Notes under the pieces: model-generated
The model's input: the letters and a program-made list of their open reading frames with translations, nothing else
What the model was told of the DNA's origin: nothing
Database searches by the model: none
In this document: piece by piece, positions 36,563 through 45,487 of the stretch
Layout: the number at the start of each line of letters is the position of its first letter
Position numbering within the stretch: position 1 is the stretch's first letter
From: Streptomyces sp. NBC_01351
GTDB taxonomy: Bacteria > Actinomycetota > Actinomycetes > Streptomycetales > Streptomycetaceae
DNA: 64,000 nucleotides
Direction: 5' to 3'
Assembly (NCBI RefSeq): GCF_036237315.1
Contig: NZ_CP108356.1
Coordinates: 7,631,501-7,695,500 of the forward strand
Program-made: the position numbers and the translations under genes

Positions 36563-36659
36563 GGTCCGCGGTTGGCTTCGGCCGAGCGGGCGGGCGGCCC
36601 GAACGGGGCCGTAACAGGGCCCGAACCGGACCCGAGCCGGCCCGGCCGAGGGTGTGGCC

Positions 36660-38210
36660 ATGACCTCGACGACTCTGCTTTCGAAGACCTCGCCGGCCAG
36701 GGCCGGAGTACGGGAATGGCTCGGCCTCGCCGTTCTCCTGCTGCCCGTGACCCTGATGACCGCGGACCTCGGGGTGCTGTGGCTGGCGACCCCGTTCCTG
36801 ACGGCCGATCTGCACCCTTCCAGCAGCGAGCTGCTGTGGACCACCGACATGTACGGGTTCATGACGGCCGGATTCCTGGTGATCATGGGTGGGCTCGGCG
36901 ACCGCTTCGGGCGGCGCAGGCTGCTGCTGGCCGGTTCGGCGGGTGTGGTGGCGGCCTCGGTGCTCGCCGCCTACGCCGGCAACCCGCAGACCCTGATCGT
37001 GGCGCGGGCCCTGCTCGGGGTGGCCGGGGCCGCGGTGCTGCCGTCGACCCTCGCGCTCATCAGCCACATGTTCGCCGACGTCCGCCAGCGGGCCACGGCG
37101 ATCGCCATGTGGGTGACCGCCCTGTCGGTGGGCATCGCCGTGGGGCCGGTGATCGGCGGGGTGCTGCTCGACCACTTCTGGTGGGGCTCCGTCTTCCTGC
37201 TGGGCGTACCAGTGATGCTGCCCGTCCTGCTGTTCGCGCCGTGGCTGCTGCCCGAGTACCGGGACCCGGCCGCCGGCCGCGTCGACGCGCCGAGCGTGGT
37301 GCTCTTCCTGCTGGCCATCCTGCCGGTCGTCTACGGGGTCAAGAAGCTCGCCGAGTTCGGGGTGCAGGGCACGTACGTGGCGGCCATCGGCGCCGGCGCG
37401 CTGTTCGGGACGCTGTTCGTACGGCGACAGCGCCGGATCGCGGCGCCGCTGCTGGACCTGCGGCTCTTCGCCGACCGGGCGTTCACCGGGGCGCTGCTGA
37501 CGCTGCTGCTCGGCATGATGGCCCTGAACGGCATCGAGTACCTCGTCCCGCAGTACCTCCTGGCCGTCGCGGACCTCTCCCCGCTCGCGGCCGGCCTGTG
37601 GCTGCTGCCCGGAGCGGCGGGCCTGGTCGCGGGCTCCCAGCTGACCCCGGTGCTGGCCCGACGGCTGCGGCCCGCGTACGTGATCCTGGGCGGCCTGGTC
37701 GTGATGGGATCCGGGTTCGCGCTGTCGGCGGCCGAGGGCACCGCGGCCGTAGCTGCCGGGCTGACCCTGGTGATGGCGGGCGTCGCACCGATCAGCGTGC
37801 TCGGTACCGCACTGGCGGTGGGCGCGGCCCCCGCGGAGAAGGCGGGTTCGGCGGCGGCCACCGGGCAGACCGCCTACGACCTCGGCCTGGCCCTCGGCAT
37901 CGCGGGCACGGGGAGCGTCGCGGTCGCCGTCTACCGCGACGAGGTCTCCGCCGCCGCGCCGGCCGGCGTACCGGAACAGGCCCTGGAAGCCGCCCGGGAG
38001 ACGGTCGGCGGCGCCGCGGACGCGGCGTCCGCGCTGCCCGGCCCGCTGGGCGACGACCTGCTCGCTGCGGCCCGGGACGCGTTCACCGCCGGCTTCCACA
38101 CGGCGGCGGCGGTCAGCGCGGGCCTGGCCCTGGCCACGGCGGTGGTGGTGGCGGTCCTCCTGCGGCACATCCCCCCGATCGGCGCCGACGCGCCGCAGGA
38201 CACGCACTGA
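36660..38210 (+). CDS. MFS transporter, DHA2 family (14-TM exporter)
   Basis: 516 residues. Helices run throughout. The A-motif is GGLGDRFGRRRLLL after TTDMYGFMTAGFLVIMG, and motif C-like sequence ALSVGIAVGPVIGGVLLDHFWWGSVFLL is typical of the DHA2 drug:H+ antiporters (compare SmvA/QacA). It probably exports a toxic cation or antibiotic. GAGGGTG lies 5 nt before the ATG. It is divergent from the two-component system, which may control it. Confidence 0.92.
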   Translation: MTSTTLLSKTSPARAGVREWLGLAVLLLPVTLMTADLGVLWLATPFLTADLHPSSSELLWTTDMYGFMTAGFLVIMGGLGDRFGRRRLLLAGSAGVVAASVLAAYAGNPQTLIVARALLGVAGAAVLPSTLALISHMFADVRQRATAIAMWVTALSVGIAVGPVIGGVLLDHFWWGSVFLLGVPVMLPVLLFAPWLLPEYRDPAAGRVDAPSVVLFLLAILPVVYGVKKLAEFGVQGTYVAAIGAGALFGTLFVRRQRRIAAPLLDLRLFADRAFTGALLTLLLGMMALNGIEYLVPQYLLAVADLSPLAAGLWLLPGAAGLVAGSQLTPVLARRLRPAYVILGGLVVMGSGFALSAAEGTAAVAAGLTLVMAGVAPISVLGTALAVGAAPAEKAGSAAATGQTAYDLGLALGIAGTGSVAVAVYRDEVSAAAPAGVPEQALEAARETVGGAADAASALPGPLGDDLLAAARDAFTAGFHTAAAVSAGLALATAVVVAVLLRHIPPIGADAPQDTH

Positions 38211-38218
38211 GCACCGGC

Positions 38219-38257
38219 GCCACGTACCTGAGCCACGCACCCGCGCCACGCACCCGA
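38219..38257. repeat. 13-bp tandem repeat, three copies
   Basis: Units GCCACGTACCTGA, GCCACGCACCCGC and GCCACGCACCCGA follow head to tail, starting 9 nt after the MFS stop. A fourth, degenerate unit (GCACCCGCGACCC) runs up to the terminator hairpin. Confidence 0.7.
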
Positions 38258-38270
38258 GCACCCGCGACCC

Positions 38271-38299
38271 AGCCCGGTCGGCACCCAGCCGACCGGGCT
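38271..38299. terminator. Bidirectional terminator
   Basis: Perfect 12-bp stem AGCCCGGTCGGC (38271-38282) with GCCGACCGGGCT (38288-38299), 5-nt loop ACCCA, between two convergent genes. Confidence 0.75.
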
Positions 38300-38318
38300 C
38301 GGCGCGTCCCAGCGAGGA

Positions 38319-38666
38319 CTACGCGGAGTCGCGCTCGGCGAGGAACTCGTCGAGCAGCCGGAACAGCACGACGAGGGCGTGTTCCTCGTCCTCGGGCGGC
38401 AGGTTCCGCATGTTGTCCCACCCGCCGGGGAGGGCGATGTGCAGGACCAGGCCCGCCCACGTGTGGTTGCAGTCGCGGCCGCGGCGGGCGACCAGCCACT
38501 CGTGCCAGCCGGCCAGGCCGGGCCCTCCGTGGCGGATCGCGTGCTGGTCGTAGCCGGTGAGGAAGGCCGTCATGCGGTGGAAGGACGACGTGCCGACGAA
38601 CATGCCGGGGCATCGGCCGACCGTGGCGAAGTACTCGCGTTCGGTCATGTCCGCGAGCGGCTTCAC
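38319..38666 (-). CDS. Hypothetical protein coupled to a methyltransferase
   Basis: 115 residues, unrecognised. MTEREYFATVGRCPGMFVGTSSFHRMTAFLTGYDQHAIRHGGPGLAGWHEWLVARRGRDCNHTWAGLVLHIALPGGWDNMRNLPPEDEEHALVVLFRLLDEFLAERD: a compact alpha/beta protein with several conserved-looking His and Trp. It resembles small Streptomyces proteins of unknown role. The GTG start at 38666 overlaps the methyltransferase stop (GTGA); an ATG six codons later is also possible. The overlap suggests joint expression. Confidence 0.72.
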   Translation of the reverse strand: MKPLADMTEREYFATVGRCPGMFVGTSSFHRMTAFLTGYDQHAIRHGGPGLAGWHEWLVARRGRDCNHTWAGLVLHIALPGGWDNMRNLPPEDEEHALVVLFRLLDEFLAERDSA

Positions 38667-39427
38667 CGCCGGGCGGCCGGCCGGCGGAACAGGGCCGTCC
38701 AGAGGAAGTCCTCGCCGAACAGCGCCGACTCGGCCGGCTCGTCGCGCATCCGGCGCAGCTCCACCTCCGCGAAGTCCGAGAAGATCCAGCGGAGCGACTC
38801 CGGCGTGTACGCGAGGCCGCCCTGGAGACCGGACGCGCGGTAGAAGTCGGCGTCGGGCAGCTCGGAGCCCATCCCGCCGGCCGCGAAACAGGTCAGGGCG
38901 AGGTGACCGCCGGGTGCCAGGACCCTGTCGAGCAGGGCGAGGTAGCTCACGCGGCGGTGCGGGGGCAGGTGGTGGAAGCAGCCGGAGTCGTAGACCAGGT
39001 CGTACGGACCGCTCAACTCGGCCGTGGTGAGGGCGAAGGCGTCCCCGCAGTGGAAGCGCACGTCGGCCCCCGCCTCGCGGGCGCGCTCCTCGGCCCACGT
39101 GATGGCCGCCGGTGACAGGTCCACGGCGTCGACCTCGAAGCCGAGGGAGGCGAGCCGCAGGGCGTTGCGGCCCGGGCCGCAGCCGATGTCGAGGGCGCGG
39201 CCCGGGGAGATCAGGCCCCGGTCGAGGTACGAGACCAGGCTCTCGTCGGGCTTCGCGACGAAGAAGGGCACCGGCTTCGAGCGGTCGGCGTAGAAGCCGT
39301 CCCACCAGGAGGCGCCGCCGCTGGTCCAGCGGTCGGCCTCCGGCGCGAACAGCCCGTCGAGGAGGCTCAGTACGTCCTCCACCGTGCGGATGGTGCGGTC
39401 CCCGTTCAGGCCCACGTTCTGGTTCAT
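38663..39427 (-). CDS. Class I SAM-dependent methyltransferase
   Basis: 254 residues. Motif I is GRALDIGCGPGRNALRLASLGFEVDAVDLSPAAITWAEERA, motif II/III is PYDLVYDSGCFHHLPPHRRVSYLALLDRVLAPGGHLALTCFAAGG. A Trp/Phe-rich N-terminal region (WWDGFYADRSKPVPFFVAKPDESLV) precedes the fold and may form a substrate lid. The substrate is unknown. AAAGGGG lies 5 nt before the ATG. It forms an operon with the following small gene. Confidence 0.9.
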   Translation of the reverse strand: MNQNVGLNGDRTIRTVEDVLSLLDGLFAPEADRWTSGGASWWDGFYADRSKPVPFFVAKPDESLVSYLDRGLISPGRALDIGCGPGRNALRLASLGFEVDAVDLSPAAITWAEERAREAGADVRFHCGDAFALTTAELSGPYDLVYDSGCFHHLPPHRRVSYLALLDRVLAPGGHLALTCFAAGGMGSELPDADFYRASGLQGGLAYTPESLRWIFSDFAEVELRRMRDEPAESALFGEDFLWTALFRRPAARR

Positions 39428-39643
39428 CAAGTCCCCTTTCCCGAGGGGGAAATCGTATGCGGGGATGATACAAAAGCCCAGGTCGGAGCGCATGCAGGAG
39501 AGGCGTGGGAGGCTGCCTGGCGACCTCTGGCCGAGGTGGGGATCCTCCCTCTCTCGGGTGGGTGTGCCAGGCCCTCCAAGGGCCTGCCCGAGGCCCTCCC
39601 GGGGGCAGTTCCGGCCGTCGCCGGGCAGGTTTTACGAGAAAGA

Positions 39644-39677
39644 CCGGCAGCCCGCCCCTTCCGGGGCGGGCTGCCGG
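39644..39677 (-). terminator. Terminator after the quinone reductase gene
   Basis: Perfect 15-bp GC-rich stem (39644-39658 with 39663-39677), loop TTCC. On the minus strand it starts 15 nt after the gene's stop and is followed by TCTTTCTCG, a T-rich tail. Confidence 0.8.
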
Positions 39678-39691
39678 GTCCGTGGTCCCGT

Positions 39692-40294
39692 TCAGATCAG
39701 TGCGGGGGCCTCGCTCAGCGAGCGGACGGCGGCCTCCGCCTCGGCGAACACCTCCCGTGCACGGTCGGCCCGCAGCTCGCGCGGGATGCCGGAGAACTCC
39801 GTCCCGTACAGGAACCGGAACTCGACGCGGCCTACCCCGCAGAACTCCGAGACACCGGTCTTCAGCTGGAGTTCCAGCGCCTCGGTGAGCGCGGACGACT
39901 CCGCCCCGCCCGCCAGGGCCAGCCACAGCATCCGCTTCCCGGCCAGGCGCGGCTTGCTCCGCCCGTAGGCGAAGCCGTAGTTCCACACCCGGTCGATCCA
40001 GCCCTTCAGTACGGCCGGCGGGGCGTACCACCACACCGGGAAGACCACGATCACCTCGTCGGCCGCCTCGATCCGCCGCATGTGGGCGCGGACCTCGGGC
40101 GAGTACTCCTTCTCGCGGTTCGTCCAGTCCGGTTCGTCGGCCGGGGTCAGCCGCGGGTCGAAGCCCTCCGCGTACAGGTCGAGCACGTCCACGGTGCCAC
40201 CCGCGGCCTCCAGCAGCCGGCGGGTGCGGTCGGCGACCTGGGCCGTGAGGGAGTCGGACCGGGGGTGGGCCAGGACGAGCAGGGTGCGGGACAC
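39692..40294 (-). CDS. NAD(P)H-dependent oxidoreductase, flavodoxin-like fold (quinone reductase type)
   Basis: 200 residues. RTLLVLAHPRSDSLTAQVADRTRRLLEAAGGTVDVLDLYAEGFDPRLTPAD is the N-terminal FMN/FAD site of the NQO1/MdaB/KefF group; VIVVFPVWWYAPPAVLKGWIDRVWNYGFAY is the hallmark WWY/P segment. It probably reduces quinones by two electrons, giving protection from redox cycling. GTG start chosen for GGAGG 5 nt upstream. It is 84 bp downstream of a short-chain dehydrogenase gene on the same strand. Confidence 0.88.
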   Translation of the reverse strand: MSRTLLVLAHPRSDSLTAQVADRTRRLLEAAGGTVDVLDLYAEGFDPRLTPADEPDWTNREKEYSPEVRAHMRRIEAADEVIVVFPVWWYAPPAVLKGWIDRVWNYGFAYGRSKPRLAGKRMLWLALAGGAESSALTEALELQLKTGVSEFCGVGRVEFRFLYGTEFSGIPRELRADRAREVFAEAEAAVRSLSEAPALI

Positions 40295-40378
40295 GGAGGC
40301 CTCCAAGGCGGGGTGGCGGGCGGGGCGTTCGGCAGCCCGGAAGGGAAGGGAGGGAAGGAACGGGAGCGGTGAGGGGCG

Positions 40379-41128
40379 TCAGATGCCGAGGCCGGAGCCG
40401 CCGCTGACGTCGATGTTCTGGCCGGTGATCCAGCGCGCGTCGTCCGAGGCGAGGAAGGAGACCACGTCGGCGACGTCGGCGGGCTGCCCGACCCGGTCGA
40501 AGACCGAGAAGGAAGCGGCGTGCGCCCTGGCCGCCGGATCGGCCAGCCACGGGTGGATGTCGGTCTCGACGGTGCCGGGCGAGACCGCGTTGACCGTGAT
40601 CCCGCGGGAGCCGAGCGTCCGGGCGAGGGTCAACGTCAGCACTTCGACGGCTCCCTTGCTGGCGGCGTACGAGGTCATGCCGGGGAAGGCGACCTTCGTG
40701 ACACCGGAGGAGACGTTGATGATGCGGCCCCCGTCGCGCAGCCGCTCCAGCCCCTTCTGGATGATGAAGAAGGGGGCCTTGGCATTGACCGCGAAGACCT
40801 TGTCGTAGTCGGCCTCCGCGACCTCGTGGATCAGGCCGGGGCCGGCGATGCCGGCGTTGTTGACCAGGATGTCCACCCCGTCGGCGTGCTCGTCGAAGGC
40901 CGCCCACAGCGCCTGCGCGTCACCGGGCAGGCCCAGTTCGGCGCGGATCGCGAACGCCCGGCCGCCCGCCGCCTCGATCGTGCCGACCGTCTCCTTCGCC
41001 GCGGCCTCGTTCCCCGCGTAGTGCACGGCGACCCGCGCGCCCTCCGCGGCGAGCGCCAGGGCGATGGCGCGCCCGATGCCGCGGCTCGAACCGGTGACCA
41101 GTGCCGTCTTGCCGTTGAGCTTTCCCAT
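40379..41128 (-). CDS. Short-chain dehydrogenase/reductase (classical SDR)
   Basis: 249 residues. NADP motif TALVTGSSRGIGRAIALALAAEG, NNAG motif VDILVNNAGIAGPG, catalytic Ser in RIINVSSGVTKVAFPG and the Tyr-x3-Lys pair in SYAASKGAVEVL, and VNAVSPGTVETDI. FabG/ketoreductase-like; the substrate is unknown. GAGGAG lies 6 nt before the ATG. It is divergent from the AfsR-like regulator, with SARP-type repeats between them, so SDR plus quinone reductase may be its targets. Confidence 0.92.
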   Translation of the reverse strand: MGKLNGKTALVTGSSRGIGRAIALALAAEGARVAVHYAGNEAAAKETVGTIEAAGGRAFAIRAELGLPGDAQALWAAFDEHADGVDILVNNAGIAGPGLIHEVAEADYDKVFAVNAKAPFFIIQKGLERLRDGGRIINVSSGVTKVAFPGMTSYAASKGAVEVLTLTLARTLGSRGITVNAVSPGTVETDIHPWLADPAARAHAASFSVFDRVGQPADVADVVSFLASDDARWITGQNIDVSGGSGLGI

Positions 41129-41203
41129 GATGGGCTCCTCGTTCTCCGTGTTCGGGGTGGTGCTTCGATGTGATGAAGCCTGCGGCGCGGCGCATCGGAT
41201 CCG

Positions 41204-41257
41204 GCTCGGACCCGGTTCGGGTTGTGTTACGCCCCCGTTCGGGGTGCGGGTTACGGT
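41204..41257 (+). promoter_or_regulatory. SARP-type heptamer array with leaderless promoter
   Basis: Heptamers GCTCGGA (41204), GTTCGGG (41215), GTTACGC (41226) and GTTCGGG (41237) start exactly 11 bp apart, one helical turn. The last one ends 8 bp before a TACGGT hexamer (41252-41257), the classical spacing between a SARP 3' repeat and the -10. The predicted start point coincides with the ATG at 41264. Confidence 0.6.
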
Positions 41258-41263
41258 GGCGCC

Positions 41264-44200
41264 ATGCGATTCGGAGTGCTGGGGCAGCTGAGCGTGTGGA
41301 CGGCCGAGGGGATATCCGTACGGGTCCCCGAGCTGAAGGTGCGCACCCTGCTGGCCTCGCTGCTCGTCGAGGCGGGGCGGCCCGTCTCCGCACACCGGCT
41401 GATCGACGACCTGTGGGGCGAGGAGCAGCCCGGCAACCCCCTGAGGGCCCTTCAGGCGAAGGTCTCCCAGCTGCGCCGCGTCCTGGACGAGGCCGAGCCC
41501 GGCGCCCGCGACCTGGTCGCCACCCGCGCCCCCGGCTACGTCCTGGCCGCCCCCCGGGACGCCGTGGACTCGGCCGCCTTCGCCGCCCTGGCGGCCAGGG
41601 CCCGCGCGAGCTCCGACCCCGGCGTACGGGCGGCCCTGTACGCCGAAGCCCTCGCCGTGTGGCGGGGCCCGGCCTTCGCCGACTTCGCCGAGGAGCCCTT
41701 CACCCGGGCCGCGGCCAACCGGCTGGAGGAGGAACGCCTGGTCGTGCGGGAGGAACACGCCGAAGCCAGGCTCGAACTCGGCGAACACGCCCTCCTCGTC
41801 GGCGAGCTCGCCGAACTCGTCGAGCGGCATCCGTTGCGGGAGCGACTGCGCGCCGTGCACCTGAGCGCCCTGTACCGGGCGGGCCGGCAGAGCGAGGCGC
41901 TGGCGGGCTACGAGGACCTGCGCACCCGCCTCGCGGACGACCTTGGCCTGGACCCCAGCCCCGCCCTCGTCGCCTTGCAACGGGCCATCCTCACCCAGGA
42001 CCCCGGGCTGGAGGCCCCGACCGCCGCTCGGCCGGTGCCCGGGCCCCCGACGAACTCCGTGCAGCACGCGGCCCGTACGAACCTGCCCGCCGCGCTGTCC
42101 ACCCTGGTCGGCCGGGACCGCGCGGTGGCCGCCGTACGCGAACTCGCCGCCACCCGGCGCCTGGTCACCCTCACCGGCCCCGGCGGGGTGGGCAAGACCC
42201 GGCTCGCCGTGGAGAGCGCCGCCGGGCTCACCGGTACGTTCCCCGACGGGGTGTGGCTGGTCGAACTCGCCGGATCCAAGGGCGAGGTGGCCGAGGCGAC
42301 CGCCGCCGCCCTCGGGATCCGCGACGACGCCGTCTGGGGCGCGCCCCCCGACGCGCGGCGTCCCGGCTCCGCCGAACGTCTGGCCGGGGCGGTGCGCGAG
42401 CGCGAACTGCTCCTCGTACTGGACAACTGCGAGCACGTCGTCGACGAGGTGGCGGCCCTCGTGGAGATCCTGCTGCGCACCGCCCCCGGACTGCGGATCC
42501 TGACGACCAGCCAGGAACCCCTGGCGCTGGCCGGCGAGACGCTGTGGAACGTACCCGCCCTCGAACTCGGCGCAGCCGTCGAACTGTTCACGGCGCGCGC
42601 CACGGCCACCGCCCCCGGCTTCGCCCTCACGGACGCCAACCGTGGCACCGTCGAGGCCGTATGCCGCCGCCTCGACGGCATCCCCCTCGCCCTCGAACTC
42701 GCCGCGACCCGGGTCCGCGCCCTCGGCGTCGAACGCCTCCTGGAGCGCCTCGGCGACCGCTTCCGCCTCCTCGCCTCCGGACAGCGCGGGGCGCCCGCCC
42801 GCCAGCAGACCCTGCGCGCCGTGATCGACTGGAGCTGGCACCTGCTCACCGCCCCCGAGCAGGCCGTGCTGCGCCGCCTGGCCGTGCACGCCGAGGGCTG
42901 CACCCTCGAAGCCGCCGAAGAGGTCTGCGCGGGCGACGGCGTGGACCCCGCCGACGTGCTCGACCTGCTGGTCCGCCTCGTCGACCGCTCCCTGGTCGCG
43001 CCGGCCCCCGGCCCGGCCGGCCCGCGCTACCGGCTGCTGGAGTCCGTGGCCGCGTACTGCGCCGAACGCCTCGACGAGGCAGGCGAGTCGCGGGCCGCCC
43101 GGGACCGGCACCTGGCCCACCACCTCGATCTCGCCGAACAGGGCGCACCCCGGCTGCGCACGGCCGCCCAGAGCAGCTGGCTGGAGCGGCTCGACGTCGA
43201 GGGCGCGAACCAGCGCGCCGCCCTCGACCACGCCCTCGACCAGGCCCGCGCCACCGGGGACGCGGCGGCCGCGCTGCGCCTGGCCTGCGCCCTGGCCTGG
43301 TACCGGATCCTGCGGGGCCGCCTCGGCGAGGGCGAACGCGCGCTCCGCGCGGCGCTCGCCGCCCCCGGCGAGGTCCCGGCCGAGCTGCGCGCCCGGGCGG
43401 CCGTCTGGCACACCGGCTTCGCCGTCATGGCGGGGGAGGGGGCCGGCCGAACGGCCCGTATCCGTACGGCACTCGACGCCTACGAATCCTCCGGCGACCG
43501 GGCCGGCCTCGCGTGGGCGCGCTGGTTCCTGGCCCACACCCTGAGCGTGACCGGCGATCCGGTCGGCGGCCGGCACCTCACCGAGCAGGCGCTCGAAGGC
43601 TTCCTCGCCCTGGACGACCGCTGGGGAACCGCCGCGGCCCTCGCGGACCGCTCCGTCCAGCTCCTCCTCGGGGGAGACCTCGCGGGCGCCGCCCGCGACG
43701 GAGCCCGCAGCGCCGAGCTGTTCCGAGGGGAGGGCGACGGCGCCGCACGGTTGTGGACCGTCTACCCGCTGGCCTCCTTCGCCGAGATCCACGGCGACTA
43801 CACCGAGGCCGCCCGTCTCCAGCGCGAGGGGCTGGAGACCGCGGAGAGCCTCGGCCTGGCCACGCAGGCCGCCGACCTGCTCTCCGGCCTCGGCCGCAGC
43901 GCCCTCCTCACCGGCGACCTCGACGCCGCCCGCGACCTGCACGAACGCTCCCGGCGCACGGCGGCCGAACAGGGCTTCACCGCAGGCGAGATCAACGCCG
44001 AACTGGGCCTCGGACTCGGCGCCCGCCGCGCGGGAGACCTCCCCGCCGCCGAGCGGCACATGCGCCGGGTCCTGGAGTGGCACCGCAGCGTGGGCCTCGA
44101 CGGGGCCAACGCCCTGATCCTGGCCGAGCTGGGCCACATCGCCCAGCTCGGCGGCGACACCGAAGGCGCCCTCGCCCTCCAGGAGCAGGGCCTCACGATC

Positions 44201-44503
44201 GCCCGCACCACGGGGGACCCGCGGGCCCTGGCCCTGGCCCTGGAGGGGCTCGCCGGGGCCCTCGCCCCCGCCGGCCGCCCGGCCGCCGCGGCGGCCCTCC
44301 TCGGCGCGGCGGACGCGGCCCGCCGCTCGACCGGCGCCCCGCTGCCGCCGGCGGAGCGCGCCGATGTGGACCGTACGACGACCACCGCCCGAGAGGCCCT
44401 GGGCGGCGAGCGGTTCGACGCGGAGTTCGCCCGGGGCCGCGCAGTGCCGGCCGACGCGGCCTACGAACGGATCACGGACGCCCCCTCCCAGGGCCCGGCC
44501 TGA
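41264..44503 (+). CDS. AfsR/SARP-family regulator with NB-ARC ATPase and TPR domains
   Basis: 1079 residues, the size of AfsR. Residues 1-90: OmpR-like winged-helix DNA-binding domain (FGVLGQLSVWTAEGISVRVPELKVRTLLASLLVEAGRPVSAHRLIDDLWGEEQPGNPLRALQAKVSQLRRVL). Residues 95-245: bacterial transcriptional activator domain (ALYAEALAVWRGPAF, HPLRERLRAVHLSALYRAGRQSEALAGYEDLR, LADDLGLDPSPAL). NB-ARC ATPase: Walker A GPGGVGKTRL with Lys311 and Walker B LLLVLDNCEHVVDE. The C-terminal half is TPR-like. Such proteins activate metabolite pathways. No Shine-Dalgarno is present; the -10 position suggests leaderless translation. A SARP-type array upstream suggests autoregulation. Confidence 0.95.
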   Translation: MRFGVLGQLSVWTAEGISVRVPELKVRTLLASLLVEAGRPVSAHRLIDDLWGEEQPGNPLRALQAKVSQLRRVLDEAEPGARDLVATRAPGYVLAAPRDAVDSAAFAALAARARASSDPGVRAALYAEALAVWRGPAFADFAEEPFTRAAANRLEEERLVVREEHAEARLELGEHALLVGELAELVERHPLRERLRAVHLSALYRAGRQSEALAGYEDLRTRLADDLGLDPSPALVALQRAILTQDPGLEAPTAARPVPGPPTNSVQHAARTNLPAALSTLVGRDRAVAAVRELAATRRLVTLTGPGGVGKTRLAVESAAGLTGTFPDGVWLVELAGSKGEVAEATAAALGIRDDAVWGAPPDARRPGSAERLAGAVRERELLLVLDNCEHVVDEVAALVEILLRTAPGLRILTTSQEPLALAGETLWNVPALELGAAVELFTARATATAPGFALTDANRGTVEAVCRRLDGIPLALELAATRVRALGVERLLERLGDRFRLLASGQRGAPARQQTLRAVIDWSWHLLTAPEQAVLRRLAVHAEGCTLEAAEEVCAGDGVDPADVLDLLVRLVDRSLVAPAPGPAGPRYRLLESVAAYCAERLDEAGESRAARDRHLAHHLDLAEQGAPRLRTAAQSSWLERLDVEGANQRAALDHALDQARATGDAAAALRLACALAWYRILRGRLGEGERALRAALAAPGEVPAELRARAAVWHTGFAVMAGEGAGRTARIRTALDAYESSGDRAGLAWARWFLAHTLSVTGDPVGGRHLTEQALEGFLALDDRWGTAAALADRSVQLLLGGDLAGAARDGARSAELFRGEGDGAARLWTVYPLASFAEIHGDYTEAARLQREGLETAESLGLATQAADLLSGLGRSALLTGDLDAARDLHERSRRTAAEQGFTAGEINAELGLGLGARRAGDLPAAERHMRRVLEWHRSVGLDGANALILAELGHIAQLGGDTEGALALQEQGLTIARTTGDPRALALALEGLAGALAPAGRPAAAAALLGAADAARRSTGAPLPPAERADVDRTTTTAREALGGERFDAEFARGRAVPADAAYERITDAPSQGPA

Positions 44504-44533
44504 CCCCGAAAGGCAGGCCCTAGGGTGGGGGCC

Positions 44534-45487
44534 GTGACGACGAACGTGGGTGCGGGCGAGCGGGTGCTGTACGGGTGCATGGGGCTGGGCGGGAGCTGGG
44601 AGCCCGAACCGTACGGCCCCGCCGACATCGATACGGCCGAGGCGGCGATCGTCGCCGCCCTGGACAGCGGGATCACCGCCTTCGACCACGCCGACATCTA
44701 CCGCGGCGGCAAGTCCGAGGCCGTGTTCGGCGAGGTGCTCGCCCGGACGCCGAGACTGCGCGAACGCATCACCCTCCAGACCAAGTGCGGGATCCGGCGG
44801 GCCGAGGACGACCGGCCGGGAATGTACGACCTGCGCGGCGAGACCATCACGCGCCGCGTCGAGGAGAGCCTGACCCGGCTGCGGACCGACGTCCTCGACG
44901 TGCTCCTGCTGCACCGCCCCGACCCGCTGGCCGACCCGGACGAGATCGCGTCGGCCCTCACCTCCCTGCACAGGCAGGGCCTCGTACGGAACTTCGGCGT
45001 CTCCAACATGGGCGCCCCGCAGATCGCACACCTCCAGGCCCGGCTCGACGTACCGCTCGTGGCGAACCAGCTGGAGATGAGCCTGCACAGCCGCGACTGG
45101 GTCGAGGCAGGCGTGCTGCTCAACACCCCCCACTCCACGGGCAACGGCTTCCCGCTCGGCACGCTGGAGCACTGCCGCGACCACGGCATCCGCCTCCAGG
45201 CCTGGGGCGCGCTCGCGCAGGGCCGGTTCACCGGCCTCCAGCAGACCCCCGCCGAGCAGGCCACCGCCGTGCTCCTCGCCGACCTCGCCCGGCGCAAGGG
45301 CACCACCCCCGAGTCGGTGCTGCTGTGGTGGCTGGCCCGGCATCCCGCCGCCATCGCGCCGGTCATCGGCACCGTGCGCCCGGACCGGATCCGCGCCTGC
45401 CGAGACGCGGCGACGCGCGAGCCGGACCTCACGCACGAGGAGTGGTACGAGCTCTGGATCACGGCCCGAGGCGTCCGCCTGCCCTGA
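44534..45487 (+). CDS. Aldo/keto reductase
   Basis: 317 residues, AKR TIM barrel of the YdhF type. Catalytic Asp/Tyr block ITAFDHADIYRGGKSEAVFGEVL, Lys in RERITLQTKCGIR, then His in VLDVLLLHRPDPL, and NFGVSNMGAPQIAHLQ, the usual GVSN strand. It reduces aldehydes or ketones with NADPH; the substrate is unknown. GTG 44534 is preferred since TAGGGT (44521-44526) ends 7 nt upstream, a leaderless arrangement. It follows the AfsR-like gene by 30 bp, so read-through is also possible. Confidence 0.9.
   Translation: MTTNVGAGERVLYGCMGLGGSWEPEPYGPADIDTAEAAIVAALDSGITAFDHADIYRGGKSEAVFGEVLARTPRLRERITLQTKCGIRRAEDDRPGMYDLRGETITRRVEESLTRLRTDVLDVLLLHRPDPLADPDEIASALTSLHRQGLVRNFGVSNMGAPQIAHLQARLDVPLVANQLEMSLHSRDWVEAGVLLNTPHSTGNGFPLGTLEHCRDHGIRLQAWGALAQGRFTGLQQTPAEQATAVLLADLARRKGTTPESVLLWWLARHPAAIAPVIGTVRPDRIRACRDAATREPDLTHEEWYELWITARGVRLP

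Noticed and set aside
36519..38261. Antisense frame opposite the MFS transporter
   Set aside because: Gln/Arg/Gly-rich without family resemblance; the plus strand encodes a full 14-helix transporter.
41170..44523. Overlapping plus-strand frame of 1117 codons within the AfsR-like gene
   Set aside because: Arg/Pro/Gly-rich, no motifs; it is the +1 shadow of the regulator gene.
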